Source of the DNA: an uncultured Verrucomicrobiota bacterium
Lineage (GTDB): Bacteria > Verrucomicrobiota > Verrucomicrobiia > Limisphaerales > UBA9464
DNA length: 59,247 nt
Direction: 5' to 3'
NCBI GenBank assembly: GCA_903842505.1
Contig: CAIMMI010000243.1
Span: forward strand, 1 to 59,247
Positions 8,226-17,354 of this stretch are shown here, piece by piece. Position 1 is the first letter of the stretch. Every line of letters begins with the position of its first letter. The notes under the pieces are model-generated. The model did no database searches and was not told the origin of the DNA. It worked only from the letters and a program-made list of their open reading frames with translations. Position numbers and translations under genes: made by a program.

Positions 8226-9923
8226 TCAGGCGGGTTGGGAGGGCGTGGGGGAGAGATGCCCATTGGCGAGCGACCAGGCCTGATCGGCGAGGGCGAGGAC
8301 GGCGGGGACGTGGGTGATGACGAGGATGGCCGGGGCGGGTCGGAGCGAGCGGAGGCTGAGGAGCAGGTCGCGGACGCCTTCCTGGTCCACGTGGTTGGTG
8401 GGTTCGTCGAGGATGAGGAGAGGAGATCGGACGAGCAGGGCGCGGGCGAGAGCGAGGCGCTGGCGTTGTCCGCCGGAGAGCAGGATCCCATGTTCGCCGA
8501 CCACGGTATCGTATCCGTCGGGGAGTTGCGAAATGAAGGTGTGGGCGAGGGCGGTACGGGCGGCCTGTTCGACCTCGTGGAGCGGGGCGTTGGGGCGGGC
8601 GTAGGCGATATTGTCGCGGATGGTACCGGTGACGAGGGGAGGGTCCTGGGCGACGATGCCGATCTGGCGGCGCAGGTCGGCGATGTCGAGTTCGTCGTAG
8701 GGGATGTCATCGGCGCGAATCGTGCCGGAGTCCGGGCGGTAGAGGCCCAGGACGATCTGGAGGAGGGTACTCTTGCCGGAGCCATTGGCACCGGTGAGGG
8801 CGGTGAACTGGCCTGGGGCGAGCGAGAGCGAGACGAGTTCGAGGACCTGGCGTTCGCGGCCCGGCGTGACGTAGCGGAAAGACAGGTTGTGCAGGGTGAT
8901 CTTGCCGGCGAATGGGATCCGGCGGGTGCCCGGGTAGAGGACCGGTGTGGACTGGGAGAGGAAGGCGTGGAGGGCCAACCACGGTTCGCGGCCGAGGACG
9001 ACGGCGCCGACGCCCAGGCCGGCGTCGCGGACGTAATTCAGCGTGAGTGCAGCGAGGGCGTAGAACGAGAGGAGATCCCCGGGAGTGATGGTGCCGCGGT
9101 CGACGGCGCGGGACCCGATGACGAGGACGATGGCGGAGATGCCGAGGTAGGAGAGTTGCTGGAGGCGTTGATGGATGACGATGCGCCAGGTGGACTGGAC
9201 GCCGAGGGTGGCGAGGGTGTCGATCCGTTCCGCGTGGGCGGCGAGTTCGCGTGGGCCGCCGTGGTGGAGCCAGACCAGTTCCAGGTTTCGGAAGCTGGAG
9301 GTGAGGGCGTGGGCGTAGTCGCCGAGAGCGCGTCGGGTGCCGGTGGCGGCGTCCTGGCATCGGCGGAGGGAGGCGCGGGAGAACAGGTAGATGAAGGGCA
9401 GTGTGGCGAGGAGGACGAGGAACAGTGCGGGTGAACGGATCGCGAGTGCGGTGGCGAGGATGGCGGCGACGGTGCCATTGGGGATCATCTGGCCGGCGAC
9501 GGCGAGGAGGAGGCCTTCGAGTCGTTCGGTGTCGTGGACGGCGAGGTCGTGGAGACGGGTGCGTTCGCGGGCGTCGTGGTAGGCCTTGGGGAGGTTGTAG
9601 ATGTGTTCGAGGAGAGATTTTCGGAAGCGGGCGATGGAGGCCTTGATGCCGCGCTGGATGAGGAGTTGGCCGAGGATGCCGAGGCCAGCGGTCAGGAGAG
9701 CGAGGGCGACGACGCAGGCACCGGCGACGGGGAGGCTGAGTGCGGGGGCGCGGGTCGGGGATCGGTCGAAGATCTGCCGGACAACCCAGATCATGGGGAG
9801 GGCCGTTCCGCACTGGAGGATCGAGATCGTGATCCCGGCGGTGAGGCGGGTCCGTTCCCGGCTGAGGATCCGGACGAGGGATCGCCAGGGACGGCCTGGG
9901 ATTGTCGGAGGCAGCGATGTCAT
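8226..9923 (-). CDS. ABC transporter, fused permease and ATPase (MsbA-like)
   Basis: The 565-residue half-transporter has six hydrophobic segments in about residues 25-290, then a nucleotide-binding domain with Walker A GANGSGKST (about 376), Q-loop VAQDPP, signature LSGGQ (about 479), Walker B LLILDEP and H-loop VITH. Homodimers of this type flip lipids or export peptides and polysaccharide precursors in the inner membrane. The substrate is not readable. It lies 60 bp downstream of a flavoprotein and glycosyltransferase pair on the same strand, so a role in exporting an envelope lipid or glycan is a reasonable inference. The enzymatic motifs all look intact. Confidence 0.88.
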   Translation of the reverse strand: MTSLPPTIPGRPWRSLVRILSRERTRLTAGITISILQCGTALPMIWVVRQIFDRSPTRAPALSLPVAGACVVALALLTAGLGILGQLLIQRGIKASIARFRKSLLEHIYNLPKAYHDARERTRLHDLAVHDTERLEGLLLAVAGQMIPNGTVAAILATALAIRSPALFLVLLATLPFIYLFSRASLRRCQDAATGTRRALGDYAHALTSSFRNLELVWLHHGGPRELAAHAERIDTLATLGVQSTWRIVIHQRLQQLSYLGISAIVLVIGSRAVDRGTITPGDLLSFYALAALTLNYVRDAGLGVGAVVLGREPWLALHAFLSQSTPVLYPGTRRIPFAGKITLHNLSFRYVTPGRERQVLELVSLSLAPGQFTALTGANGSGKSTLLQIVLGLYRPDSGTIRADDIPYDELDIADLRRQIGIVAQDPPLVTGTIRDNIAYARPNAPLHEVEQAARTALAHTFISQLPDGYDTVVGEHGILLSGGQRQRLALARALLVRSPLLILDEPTNHVDQEGVRDLLLSLRSLRPAPAILVITHVPAVLALADQAWSLANGHLSPTPSQPA

Positions 9924-9984
9924 GGAGGGGGACCAGCCGTGGAGGCCGTTTTTGGGGAGGGGGTGCCTGGTCCCCGGGCGGGCG

Positions 9985-11424
9985 TCAGGTGGTGGTTCGG
10001 TTCACGCGTTGCTCTTCGTAGTAGGAGCGCTCGGTGTTGACCTCCCAGGGATCGGCAGGTTCGCCCATGATGCGATGGACGGCGGCGAGGCCAGTGAGCA
10101 TGGAGTGGTCCTGGTTGTTGTACCGATGCTGACCGTTGCGGCCGATGGTCTGGAAGTTGGCGAGCTTCGGGAGCCAGTTGCGCAGGACGTCGAGGTGGCG
10201 TCGGTACTCGGTATCGTAGACCGGGTAGGCCTTGGGTTGGCGGATGACGACACCCCAGGCGACGTCAGCAGCCTTGGCGAGGCCGAGTTGTTCGACCTCC
10301 CTGGACGCGAGGTGGACGAACTCGTCGTCGGGCAGGGTCCAGGTGCTGTCACCGCGGTTGCAGAAGTACTCCATGCCGATGGAGGAAGTGCCGGGATCGG
10401 GGACGAGGTCGGGGCTCCAGTTGCCGAAGTTCTGGATGCGGCCAACGCGGACGTTGGGGGAGTGGATGTAGAGCCAGTTGTCGGCGAAGAGGCCGGTGCG
10501 GCGGACGACGAGGCCGACGAGGACGAAGTCGCGGTATCGGAGGGAGGCGGCGGCCTGGACGATCTCGGCGGGCGGAGCGGGACGCAGGCGGGCGATGAGG
10601 TCATCGAGCGCCATGGTGCTGATGAACTGGGGGGCGTGGATGTCGGTGGACCGATGGTTGCTGGAGCGGGTGACGACGTGGGTGACCTTTCGGCCGTCGT
10701 GATGGACTTCGGTGACCTCCTCGCGGGTGCGGACGGAGCCGCCGAGGGAGCCGATGCGGTCCTGGAGCATTTCCCACATCATGCCGGGTCCGAGGCGAGG
10801 GTAGTGGAATTCCCGGATGAGGGACTTTGGACCGTCCTCGCGTTTGGGGAAGAGGGCCTGGCGGACAGCGGAGCCGAAGGAGAGGTCCTTGATGCGTTGG
10901 GCGGCCCATTCGGCGCGGATCTCGTGGCAGGGAATGCCCCAGACCTTCTCGGTATAAGTCTTGAAGAAGGTATTGAAGAGACGGCGGCCGAAGCGATTGG
11001 TGACCCAATCCTCGAAGGATTCCTCGTGGGAGTTGGGTCGGAGTCGCGCACCGGTGAAGCTGAGGACGGCGGCGGAGCTCTGGATCGGGCCGAGGTTGCG
11101 GAGGGTTTCCCAGACGTCGAGCGGGTACTGGTAGAACTTCTGGTTGTAGAAGATGCGGGAGAGGCGTGGGGTCAGGCGGAGTTCGGGGCCGAGGGTTTCC
11201 TCCCAGAGGCTCTGGACCTCGGGCACCTTGGTGTAGAACCGGTGGCCGCCGATGTCGAAGCGGTAGCCCTTGTGGACCTCGGTGCGCGCGATGCCGCCGA
11301 CGCGTTCGCCGGCTTCAAGGACGACTGGGCGGATGCCGTTGCGGGCGGATTCGAAGGCGGCGGTAAGGCCGGCCGGGCCTCCGCCGATCACGACGAGTCC
11401 AGCCGGGAGTTGAGAATGGGTCAT
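9985..11424 (-). CDS. FAD-dependent UDP-galactopyranose-mutase-like protein
   Basis: I start this 479-residue protein at MTHSQLPAGLVVIGGG, because the Rossmann FAD motif GGGPAGLTAAFE follows at once and because this ATG overlaps the stop of the upstream glycosyltransferase by 4 nt. Further marks are VGGIARTE, the RFDIGGHRFYTK segment, FKTYTEKVWG and the C-terminal FQTIGRNGQHRYNNQDHSM, which closes the FAD site. The family includes UDP-galactopyranose mutase and related amine-oxidase-fold flavoproteins found in polysaccharide clusters; the exact reaction is unknown. No signal peptide is seen, so it is cytoplasmic. The open frame continues upstream but inside the neighbouring gene. Confidence 0.8.
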   Translation of the reverse strand: MTHSQLPAGLVVIGGGPAGLTAAFESARNGIRPVVLEAGERVGGIARTEVHKGYRFDIGGHRFYTKVPEVQSLWEETLGPELRLTPRLSRIFYNQKFYQYPLDVWETLRNLGPIQSSAAVLSFTGARLRPNSHEESFEDWVTNRFGRRLFNTFFKTYTEKVWGIPCHEIRAEWAAQRIKDLSFGSAVRQALFPKREDGPKSLIREFHYPRLGPGMMWEMLQDRIGSLGGSVRTREEVTEVHHDGRKVTHVVTRSSNHRSTDIHAPQFISTMALDDLIARLRPAPPAEIVQAAASLRYRDFVLVGLVVRRTGLFADNWLYIHSPNVRVGRIQNFGNWSPDLVPDPGTSSIGMEYFCNRGDSTWTLPDDEFVHLASREVEQLGLAKAADVAWGVVIRQPKAYPVYDTEYRRHLDVLRNWLPKLANFQTIGRNGQHRYNNQDHSMLTGLAAVHRIMGEPADPWEVNTERSYYEEQRVNRTTT

Positions 11425-12485
11425 GCAGCAGGGGAACGGGTCGGGGCCAAAAGGTCCCGGAGATGAAGCAGGGTGCCGAGTGCAGCCGCGAGGCCGCATT
11501 CCAGATAGAACACGCCATGCCAAGGGATGGTTCCGAGGGCGAACCCGAGTCCCCGTTGGCGGGTGAGAAACGAATAGAACCTGAGGTTGAGCAGGATCAA
11601 CGAAAGGGTGGCGCCGAGCGTCACGAAGCCCGCCAGCGGGTACCACGGCGCCAGGATGGCGGATGCGATGATCGTGAACGCGGCGATGGTGCTGAGCCGG
11701 GCGATGCGGTCGAGGCTGAGGTCCTTCGGGGCCTGACGCCGCGAGAGGATCAGGCGCGTCCAGGGAATGCCGCGTTGGAGGAGGTCCGTGGTGAGGATGC
11801 CGGTCGCGGTCCAACGCTTGAGGTGGGTCGCCTGGAGATCCTTGACGAGGCGGATGCTCCGACCGGTCCCGACGATCCGGCAGCCCAGTTCGATGTCCTC
11901 GATGGATGGCTTGGAGAACCGGGGATCGAACCCGCCCACTGCCTCAAAGGCCTCCCGACGAATGGCCCCGAGGCCCGCCCAGAAGGTGGACGCCCGTTCG
12001 CAGCCCTGTTGGTGGACAAAGTGGTGGAGGAGGTTGCGGTACTGGGACAGGAAGCTGGGATCGGCAGGGCGGTCGTCGTAGGAGCCGAACAGGGCTGAAA
12101 CGTCCGGTTGGCCGTCCAGGAGCGAGCGGACGCGTTCGATGGTGTCCGGACGGATGACGACGTCGGCGTCGACGAAGAGAAGCGTCCGGGAATCTGCGAG
12201 GGCGGCGCCGGCATTGCGGGCGCGGGCCGGGCCGGAACGGAAGGGGACATGGGTGATGCGCGTGTTCGCCGGCAGTCCGTTCAGGTCCTGGTCGGTGACG
12301 GGGACATCGGCGATGACGATGAACTCATCGGGTGGAGGGGCGAGGGCGGCGACGGCCTCCAGGGCGGAGCGGGAGCGGTGGAGCGGGCCGTGGACCGGCA
12401 TGATGAGCGCCACCGTGTGACGTGCCCTGGGATGGGGCGCGACGGCGTCGTGGGTCTGGGCAATCGCTGAAGCGGGTTGGGGCAC
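11421..12485 (-). CDS. family 2 glycosyltransferase, membrane-anchored
   Basis: About 354 residues. The GT-A fold begins at VALIMPVHGP. It has a nucleotide-sugar-binding region with GPARARNAGA, the DxD-like LFVDADVVI, and an acceptor region with GGFDPRF followed by the ED motif (IEDIELGCRI). Two hydrophobic segments near the C-terminus (about 260-320) suggest membrane association. It probably transfers a sugar to a lipid or glycan on the cytoplasmic face. The start is uncertain: I use a GTG at 12485; an AAGGAG lies upstream at 12513-12518 with an ATT codon 4 nt away, and another GTG lies just before ALIMPVHG. The stop overlaps the next gene by 4 nt, so the two are coupled. Confidence 0.8.
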   Translation of the reverse strand: MPQPASAIAQTHDAVAPHPRARHTVALIMPVHGPLHRSRSALEAVAALAPPPDEFIVIADVPVTDQDLNGLPANTRITHVPFRSGPARARNAGAALADSRTLLFVDADVVIRPDTIERVRSLLDGQPDVSALFGSYDDRPADPSFLSQYRNLLHHFVHQQGCERASTFWAGLGAIRREAFEAVGGFDPRFSKPSIEDIELGCRIVGTGRSIRLVKDLQATHLKRWTATGILTTDLLQRGIPWTRLILSRRQAPKDLSLDRIARLSTIAAFTIIASAILAPWYPLAGFVTLGATLSLILLNLRFYSFLTRQRGLGFALGTIPWHGVFYLECGLAAALGTLLHLRDLLAPTRSPAA

Positions 12486-12533
12486 AAGACCAGAACAACG
12501 CGAATGAATGGAACTCCTTGAAGTGCGCAGCGA

Positions 12534-13994
12534 TTGACAGACTCTTCGGAGACGTTGTCGACGGAGAATACACATTGCAAGCGTGTGGGTGGTGAACCGC
12601 ACGGGGGCCGGGCGGGTCCGGAGCGGGTGCGTCGGGTGCCGGGGATTGTCTGGGTTTTGATGCTCCTCTATGGGCTGACGGCGTCGGGTCGGGTTGGAAA
12701 TGTGGATGCGTCGGTGACCCTGGAAATGACGCGGGCCTTGCTGCGCGGGAGCGTGGAGTTGCCGGCGGACTGTGCGGTATGTGCGAAGGGGAAGGATGGG
12801 ATCCGGACGAGCCAGTATGGGTTGGGACACAGTTTGTATCTGATGCCGTACGTGGGGGCAGGACGTGCGGTGGCGAGGGGGGTGCCCCGGATGCCGCAGG
12901 AGATGTGGGAAGAGTTCTTCGTGAGTTTTGCCAATGTGCCCTTGGTGGGGTTATTGCTGGCGTATCTGGCGTGGTCGTGGAGGAGGGCCGGGGCCAGTGA
13001 ATTCCGCGTGGGGGTGGGGCTTGGGTTGTTCGGGTTGGGGACGATGCTGTGGCCGTATTCGAAAGCGCCCTTCAGCGACACGTTGATGGCGTTGGCCACT
13101 TTTGCAGCCTGGTTTCACTGGACGGCCCCGGAAGGGCGTTTCCGAGGGGTGATCACCGGGCTTTGGCTGGGGATGGCGATGCTCAGTCGTCGCCAGTCGG
13201 ATGCGGTGGTTCCGTTGCTGGTCGCGATGGCCGGGCTAGACGCCTTCAGGACGGGGCGATGGGGGAGTCTGGGCGGCCTGATGGGAGGGATGTTGCCGGC
13301 GGCCCTGGCTCGGTTGGCCTACAACGCAGCGCGATTCGGAAGTCCATGGATCGAGAAGCATCCCGGCATCCGCGGGATCGAGATGGTGACGCGGTCCAAG
13401 GGAGATTTTCAGGTCTGGGAGACGCTGGGTGGGGCCGCCTCGGGAATCTTGCCCTACAACCTGATCGCGGTGTTGGTGGCCGCAGCGGGGATCGTGGGGT
13501 TGTGGCGGTACAGTCGACGCGATGCGGTGGTGGTGGGGGTGCTGGTGACGGGCGGGGTTGGCTTCCTGATCGTCCTGCCGTTTTCGTCCGGGGTGAGCTT
13601 TGGGTCCCGGTATGCGGTTTACCTGGTGGCCTTCCTGGGATTGGCCTGGCCCTGGGTCCCGTGGCCGCGGGCGTGGTGGTCCCGGGCCCTGTGGGCACCG
13701 CCGCTGTTGGCTTCGCTCTGGTTGATGGTGGGAGGGGTCGTGCTGGATCCGGTGCCGGTCGGGATCCGGTGCCGGATGACGGATCCGCCGTTCAAGCAGT
13801 GGAAGGCGATGAATGGCGAATGGGCGCGCGTGCTTTCGCCCGTGCATCGGCCGGACCTGCCAGCCCTCGAGGCGCGGGCGGATTGGGGGCATGACGCGTT
13901 CGAACGTCCAGACTTCTGGTGGTGCCATCTTTTGGCCCGGGTCCGTGGCCGCAATGGCGTGACCGAAGTTCCGGGTGGTCCGCCGCGTCCTTGA
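12534..13994 (+). CDS. polytopic membrane protein, GT-C/GT39-like
   Basis: About 486 residues with roughly nine hydrophobic segments. The first loop after TM1 reads GNVDASVTLEMTRALL, with an acidic residue where GT-C mannosyltransferase-like enzymes keep their catalytic Asp, and then SQYGLGHSLYLMPY. This layout fits lipid-linked-sugar glycosyltransferases of the GT39/ArnT type, but similarity is structural rather than by clear motif, so function is tentative. It is divergent from the glycosyltransferase at 11421. The start is uncertain: TTG at 12534 is the frame's first possible start, and GTG at 12585 or one of two GTGs just before PGIVWVLMLLYG are alternatives. The first hydrophobic segment begins after all of them. 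Confidence 0.6.
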   Translation: MTDSSETLSTENTHCKRVGGEPHGGRAGPERVRRVPGIVWVLMLLYGLTASGRVGNVDASVTLEMTRALLRGSVELPADCAVCAKGKDGIRTSQYGLGHSLYLMPYVGAGRAVARGVPRMPQEMWEEFFVSFANVPLVGLLLAYLAWSWRRAGASEFRVGVGLGLFGLGTMLWPYSKAPFSDTLMALATFAAWFHWTAPEGRFRGVITGLWLGMAMLSRRQSDAVVPLLVAMAGLDAFRTGRWGSLGGLMGGMLPAALARLAYNAARFGSPWIEKHPGIRGIEMVTRSKGDFQVWETLGGAASGILPYNLIAVLVAAAGIVGLWRYSRRDAVVVGVLVTGGVGFLIVLPFSSGVSFGSRYAVYLVAFLGLAWPWVPWPRAWWSRALWAPPLLASLWLMVGGVVLDPVPVGIRCRMTDPPFKQWKAMNGEWARVLSPVHRPDLPALEARADWGHDAFERPDFWWCHLLARVRGRNGVTEVPGGPPRP

Positions 13995-14033
13995 GGTCGA
14001 TCGCGTGCCTGGGCGAAAGGGGGATGGATGGGC

Positions 14034-14939
14034 TCAGGAGACCGTCGGCCGCGAGGTGCTGGTCTGGGCGGTGGGTTCGATGTGGACGAGGACATCGAGG
14101 ACGGACGGCAGTTCGCCGCGGACGGCATCCTTCACGAGGTGGGCGATACGGTGGGAGTGCTCGACCGTGAACATGGGGTTCACGTGGACGTGCATGTCGA
14201 CGAGGAGGCGGTTGCCCATGCGTCGGACGAAGGCCTTCTGGACGAGGTCGACGCCAGCGACACTGGCGGCGGCGGCTCGGATGCACTCGAGGATCTCCGG
14301 GGAAGGCTGGGTATCCATGAGTTCCTCCAGCGCGGGGCGGAGGATGCGCCAACCGTTCCAGGCGATGAAGACGGCGGCGACGATGGCGGCGATGTCGTCG
14401 GCCCCGGCCCATGCGGCACCGCCGACGAGGGCAACGGAGATGCCGATCGCGGCGGCGAGGGAGGTGATGGCGTCGGCGCGGTGATGGAAGGCGTCGGAGG
14501 CGACGGCGCTGCTTTCCGTGGCGTGGGATTCCCGGAGGACCCAGCGGAAGAGGGATTCCTTGATGAGGACGACGCCCAGGAGGACCGCCAGGGTGAAGGG
14601 TTCGGGGCCGCGGTGCGGTTGGAGGTACTCGCGGGCGGAATGCAGTCCGATGCCGACGGCAGCGAAGAGGAGGAGGGTGCCGATACCCGCCGCGGCCAGG
14701 GGTTCGGCCTTGCCATGTCCGTAGGGATGTTCGGCGTCGGGTGGTTTTGCGGCGACGGTGATTCCGCGCCAGACGATCAGTGCGCCAAGGAGGTCGGCAA
14801 AGGATTCGACGGCGTCGGCGATGAGGGCGTCGGAATGGCCGTAGATACCGGCGGCGAGCTTGCCGCCGCCCAGGACGAGGTTGACGGCCACGCCGGTGAG
14901 GGTGGCCCGCAGGTTGCGTTGGAGGGCTTCGCTCGACAC
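14034..14939 (-). CDS. cation diffusion facilitator transporter
   Basis: The 301-residue protein has the CDF layout of six membrane segments and a cytosolic C-terminal domain. The metal site of TM2 (HSDALIADAVESFADL), the HPYGHGKAEPLAAA loop and the DAFHHRADAITSLAA segment of TM5 are all present, with His/Asp ligands as in zinc or iron exporters. The C-terminal domain has VDLVQKAFVRRMG, MHVHVNP and VEHSHRIAH. The protein would exchange a divalent metal for protons across the inner membrane; metal specificity is not certain. I use the GTG at 14939, 8 nt downstream of the DUF1080 gene's stop, so the two genes probably share a transcript. The open frame extends upstream but through that gene. 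Confidence 0.88.
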   Translation of the reverse strand: MSSEALQRNLRATLTGVAVNLVLGGGKLAAGIYGHSDALIADAVESFADLLGALIVWRGITVAAKPPDAEHPYGHGKAEPLAAAGIGTLLLFAAVGIGLHSAREYLQPHRGPEPFTLAVLLGVVLIKESLFRWVLRESHATESSAVASDAFHHRADAITSLAAAIGISVALVGGAAWAGADDIAAIVAAVFIAWNGWRILRPALEELMDTQPSPEILECIRAAAASVAGVDLVQKAFVRRMGNRLLVDMHVHVNPMFTVEHSHRIAHLVKDAVRGELPSVLDVLVHIEPTAQTSTSRPTVS

Positions 14940-14947
14940 GACCGAGG

Positions 14948-15742
14948 CTAGAAGCGGGTGTCTGGCTTCCGGAGATCGAGTTCCTGGATCCAGATGTTCC
15001 GGTAGCGGACGTCGTGGCCCTCGGCCTGGAGCTTGAGTCCGCCGGGGACGTCGGTGATGCCCTTGCCGCCGTCGTTGCCACCGTCGATACCGGAGCGAGG
15101 TCCGCCCCAGACCTGATTGATTGGGACGTTGGTGTGGACCAACTGACCGTTGAAGTACATCGAGACCAGGGCTTTTTCGGAGCGTTTGCCGTTCTCGAAT
15201 CGGGCAGCGCGGAAGGTGATGTCGTAGGCGTTCCACTTCCCGACGCCGTTGTAGGCTTGGTAGGGGGAAGGGGTCTCGTTGATGACGGCGCCCATGCCGT
15301 GGGAGGTCTTGTCGCCGTCCAGGACCTGGATTTCGTAGCGGTTCTGGAGATAGACGCCGGAGTTGCCGCCGGGTTTGGCGATGTAGAACTCGACGTGCAG
15401 TCGGAAGTCGCGGAAGGCCTTCTTGGTAACGATGTCGGCGGCGCCGTACTTGCCTCCGGCCGCGGCAGGGTCGTCGGTCATGATGGCGGAGCCGGGATCG
15501 ACGGGATCTTCGACGGCCTTCCATTTGATGGGCAGGGAGGAGGCGAAGCCGGGGCCCTGCCAGTAGGTCCAGTTTTCGTCGAGCGACTTGCGGGAGCCAT
15601 CGAGGAGAACGAGCGCGGAATCCGGGGCTTTGGCGCCCACGCCGAGGGGAGCCTTTTCGTCGTGGCCAACCAGGGCGCAGGACGAAAGGAGGGCTGCGCA
15701 AACGACCAGGGAGCCGGTGGCGAGCGGGCGAAGGAGAGTCAT
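14948..15742 (-). CDS. DUF1080 (3-keto-disaccharide hydrolase-type) lipoprotein
   Basis: The 264-residue protein starts with MTLLRPLATGSLVV and a lipobox (LLSSC), so it should be a lipoprotein. The mature part is a concanavalin-like jelly roll with the DUF1080 marks: DGSRKSLDENW near the start, GDKTSHGMGAVIN, KWNAYDITFRAARFENGK and the closing GGLKLQAEGHDVRYRNIWI. Proteins of this Pfam family are very abundant in Planctomycetes and Verrucomicrobia and include enzymes acting on 3-keto sugars. The substrate is unknown. The frame continues ten codons upstream into the heptad repeat, which argues for the later start. Confidence 0.85.
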   Translation of the reverse strand: MTLLRPLATGSLVVCAALLSSCALVGHDEKAPLGVGAKAPDSALVLLDGSRKSLDENWTYWQGPGFASSLPIKWKAVEDPVDPGSAIMTDDPAAAGGKYGAADIVTKKAFRDFRLHVEFYIAKPGGNSGVYLQNRYEIQVLDGDKTSHGMGAVINETPSPYQAYNGVGKWNAYDITFRAARFENGKRSEKALVSMYFNGQLVHTNVPINQVWGGPRSGIDGGNDGGKGITDVPGGLKLQAEGHDVRYRNIWIQELDLRKPDTRF

Positions 15743-15765
15743 GGGCGGAGAGTGGGAAGCCCGGG

Positions 15766-15870
15766 GATTCAAGATTCAAGATTCAAGTTGGAAGTTCGAA
15801 GTTGGAAGTTTGAAGTTTGAAGCGACGAGGGAGGAGTTGGCGGGGCGGTTCGAGGGAGTCTTGCCCCACC
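15766..15870. repeat. dispersed intergenic repeat, copy C
   Basis: Three successive ATTCAAG units begin at about 15768, followed by degenerate GAAGTT/GAAGTTTGAAG units to about 15820. A block GGTTCGAGGGAGTCTTG then CCCCACC follows at 15847-15870. It is the same two-part design as the copies near 0.9, 35.3 and 58.1 kb. The remaining DNA up to 16059 shows no gene and presumably holds the rpsU promoter. Confidence 0.75.
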
Positions 15871-16059
15871 GGTTGCGTGCGGATCGTCTGGGAAACTGGG
15901 GTTTGGAGAAATCGCGCCTTGCTTCGTGGCGGGAATCCGATACTTCCAGCGGTCCCGTCAACGAGGTTGATGGGAATCCGTCCTGCCTGAGGGTTGGGAC
16001 GGGGCCGGAGATGGCGCTGCGGTGCCGTACCGGTTCTGGGAAAGGATGTGAATTTTGAA

Positions 16060-16257
16060 GTGAGCGAGGTCAAACTGAAGAAGGGCGAGCCCGTGGATCG
16101 CGCGTTGCGCCGCCTGAAGAAGAAGGTGGATCGCGAAGGCACGTTGAAAGAGGTCCGGAATCACCGGCATTTCGAGAAGCCGAGCGAGAAGCGTCGTCGC
16201 CGGATGAAGGTGGCGAAGTTCAACGCCATGCTGGCGGCCCGGTACGCGGACGTCTGA
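16060..16257 (+). CDS. rpsU: small ribosomal subunit protein bS21
   Basis: The 65-residue basic protein reads [20 protein letters not shown], then [21 protein letters not shown], which is the bS21 pattern over its full length. bS21 sits on the 30S platform near the anti-Shine-Dalgarno region and helps initiation. I choose the GTG at 16060 because it gives the family's usual start; another GTG at 16048 would add four residues. AAAGGA at 16041-16046 can serve as ribosome binding site. The gene stands alone and is followed by a strong intrinsic terminator. Confidence 0.93.
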   Translation: MSEVKLKKGEPVDRALRRLKKKVDREGTLKEVRNHRHFEKPSEKRRRRMKVAKFNAMLAARYADV

Positions 16258-16280
16258 GGACGTCTGGCCGGTACGCCCAA

Positions 16281-16319
16281 ACCTCCTCTCCCGCCGGATG
16301 GTGGGAGGGGAGGTCTTTT
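16281..16319 (+). terminator. intrinsic terminator of rpsU
   Basis: ACCTCCTCTCCC and GGGAGGGGAGGT pair with a single G-U type mismatch around a short loop and are followed by CTTTT. It lies 23 nt after the rpsU stop codon. Confidence 0.88.
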
Positions 16320-16421
16320 GATGAACCCGATTTCCTCCTGATGGCGCGATCTGTCCGGGCGTCGCAGGCAGAGGACGATTCAGAGAGTTAGGGACAGGTT
16401 ATCCGAGCGCCAACCCCCCCC

Positions 16422-17354
16422 ATGTACTCGTTATCGACGTGTTGGAATTCGAACCGGCATACGGAAGGCCGGGAGATGCTTCGCGAGATCCGGGAGTTGG
16501 GTTTCACGCACGCGGAGTTGAGCCATGGCATCCGGATGAGTCTGGTGCCGGGAATCCTGGAGGCGGTGGCGGCTGGGGAGATCCGGATTTCGACCCTCCA
16601 CAATTTCTGTCCGCTGCCGATGGGCGTGACCCATGCGGCGCCGAACCTCTTCAAGTTCAGTGCGGATGACCGTCGGGAGCGCGACAGTGCGCGCAAGCAC
16701 ACGCTGAAGACCTTCGAGATGGCGGAGCGTGTGGGGGCGAAGTTGGTGGTGCTCCACACGGGTGCGGCGGACCTGGGCGGGCTATTCGGCACGCCGGACT
16801 ACACCGAGAAACTGGAAAAGATGGTGGAGGCGGGTCTGAAGGATACGCCGAAGTACCAGAAGGTGCTTTCGGAGATCGAAGACAAGCGGGAGCGGAGGAA
16901 GGCTGCGCCGATGCAGCATGCGGGCGACCTGATCCGGGAGTTGGCCGAGGTGGCAGGATCGAAGGGGTTGCTGTTGGGGATCGAGAATCGGGAGGCGGTC
17001 GAAGAGATCCCGTTCGACCATGACATCCAGTTCTTCCTGGAGGAATTGCCCGAGAACGTCCGGTACTGGCACGACTGCGGGCATGCGCAGATCAAGGAGA
17101 ACCTTGGTTTGATCGCGCAGCACGCGATGCATGTGGAATCCCTGGCGCCGCGTCTGGCGGGGTTCCACGTGCACGACGTCATTCCGCCGGGGATGGACCA
17201 CTGTCCGCCGGGATCCGGGATGATCAATTTCAAGGCGCTGGCGCCATTCGTGAAACCGGAGCACATCAAGGTGCTGGAGTTGAATCCGGCGGTGACCGTG
17301 GACGACGTGCGCAAGGGGATTGAGTTCATGAAGTCCGTCTGGGGGCCGGAGTGA
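16422..17354 (+). CDS. sugar phosphate isomerase/epimerase-like TIM barrel protein
   Basis: The 310-residue protein fits the xylose-isomerase-like/AP-endonuclease-2 TIM barrel: STCWNSNRHTEG at strand 1, LGFTHAELSH at strand 2, LVVLHTGA with a metal-type His, LLLGIENREAVEE with Glu, RYWHDCGHAQIKE with Asp/His, and GFHVHD with His near the end. These are the usual divalent metal ligands of the family, so it is probably an active isomerase, epimerase or endonuclease-type enzyme; the substrate cannot be read. There is no signal peptide. No clear ribosome binding site precedes the ATG. Its stop overlaps the GTG start of the flippase-like gene (GTGA), implying coupling. Confidence 0.78.
   Translation: MYSLSTCWNSNRHTEGREMLREIRELGFTHAELSHGIRMSLVPGILEAVAAGEIRISTLHNFCPLPMGVTHAAPNLFKFSADDRRERDSARKHTLKTFEMAERVGAKLVVLHTGAADLGGLFGTPDYTEKLEKMVEAGLKDTPKYQKVLSEIEDKRERRKAAPMQHAGDLIRELAEVAGSKGLLLGIENREAVEEIPFDHDIQFFLEELPENVRYWHDCGHAQIKENLGLIAQHAMHVESLAPRLAGFHVHDVIPPGMDHCPPGSGMINFKALAPFVKPEHIKVLELNPAVTVDDVRKGIEFMKSVWGPE

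Noticed and set aside
12534-12570. TTGACA as a -35 box before the GT-C-like gene
   Set aside because: The only AT-rich candidate -10 (GAATAC) lies about 25 bp away, too far for a sigma70 promoter; the TTG could instead be the start codon.
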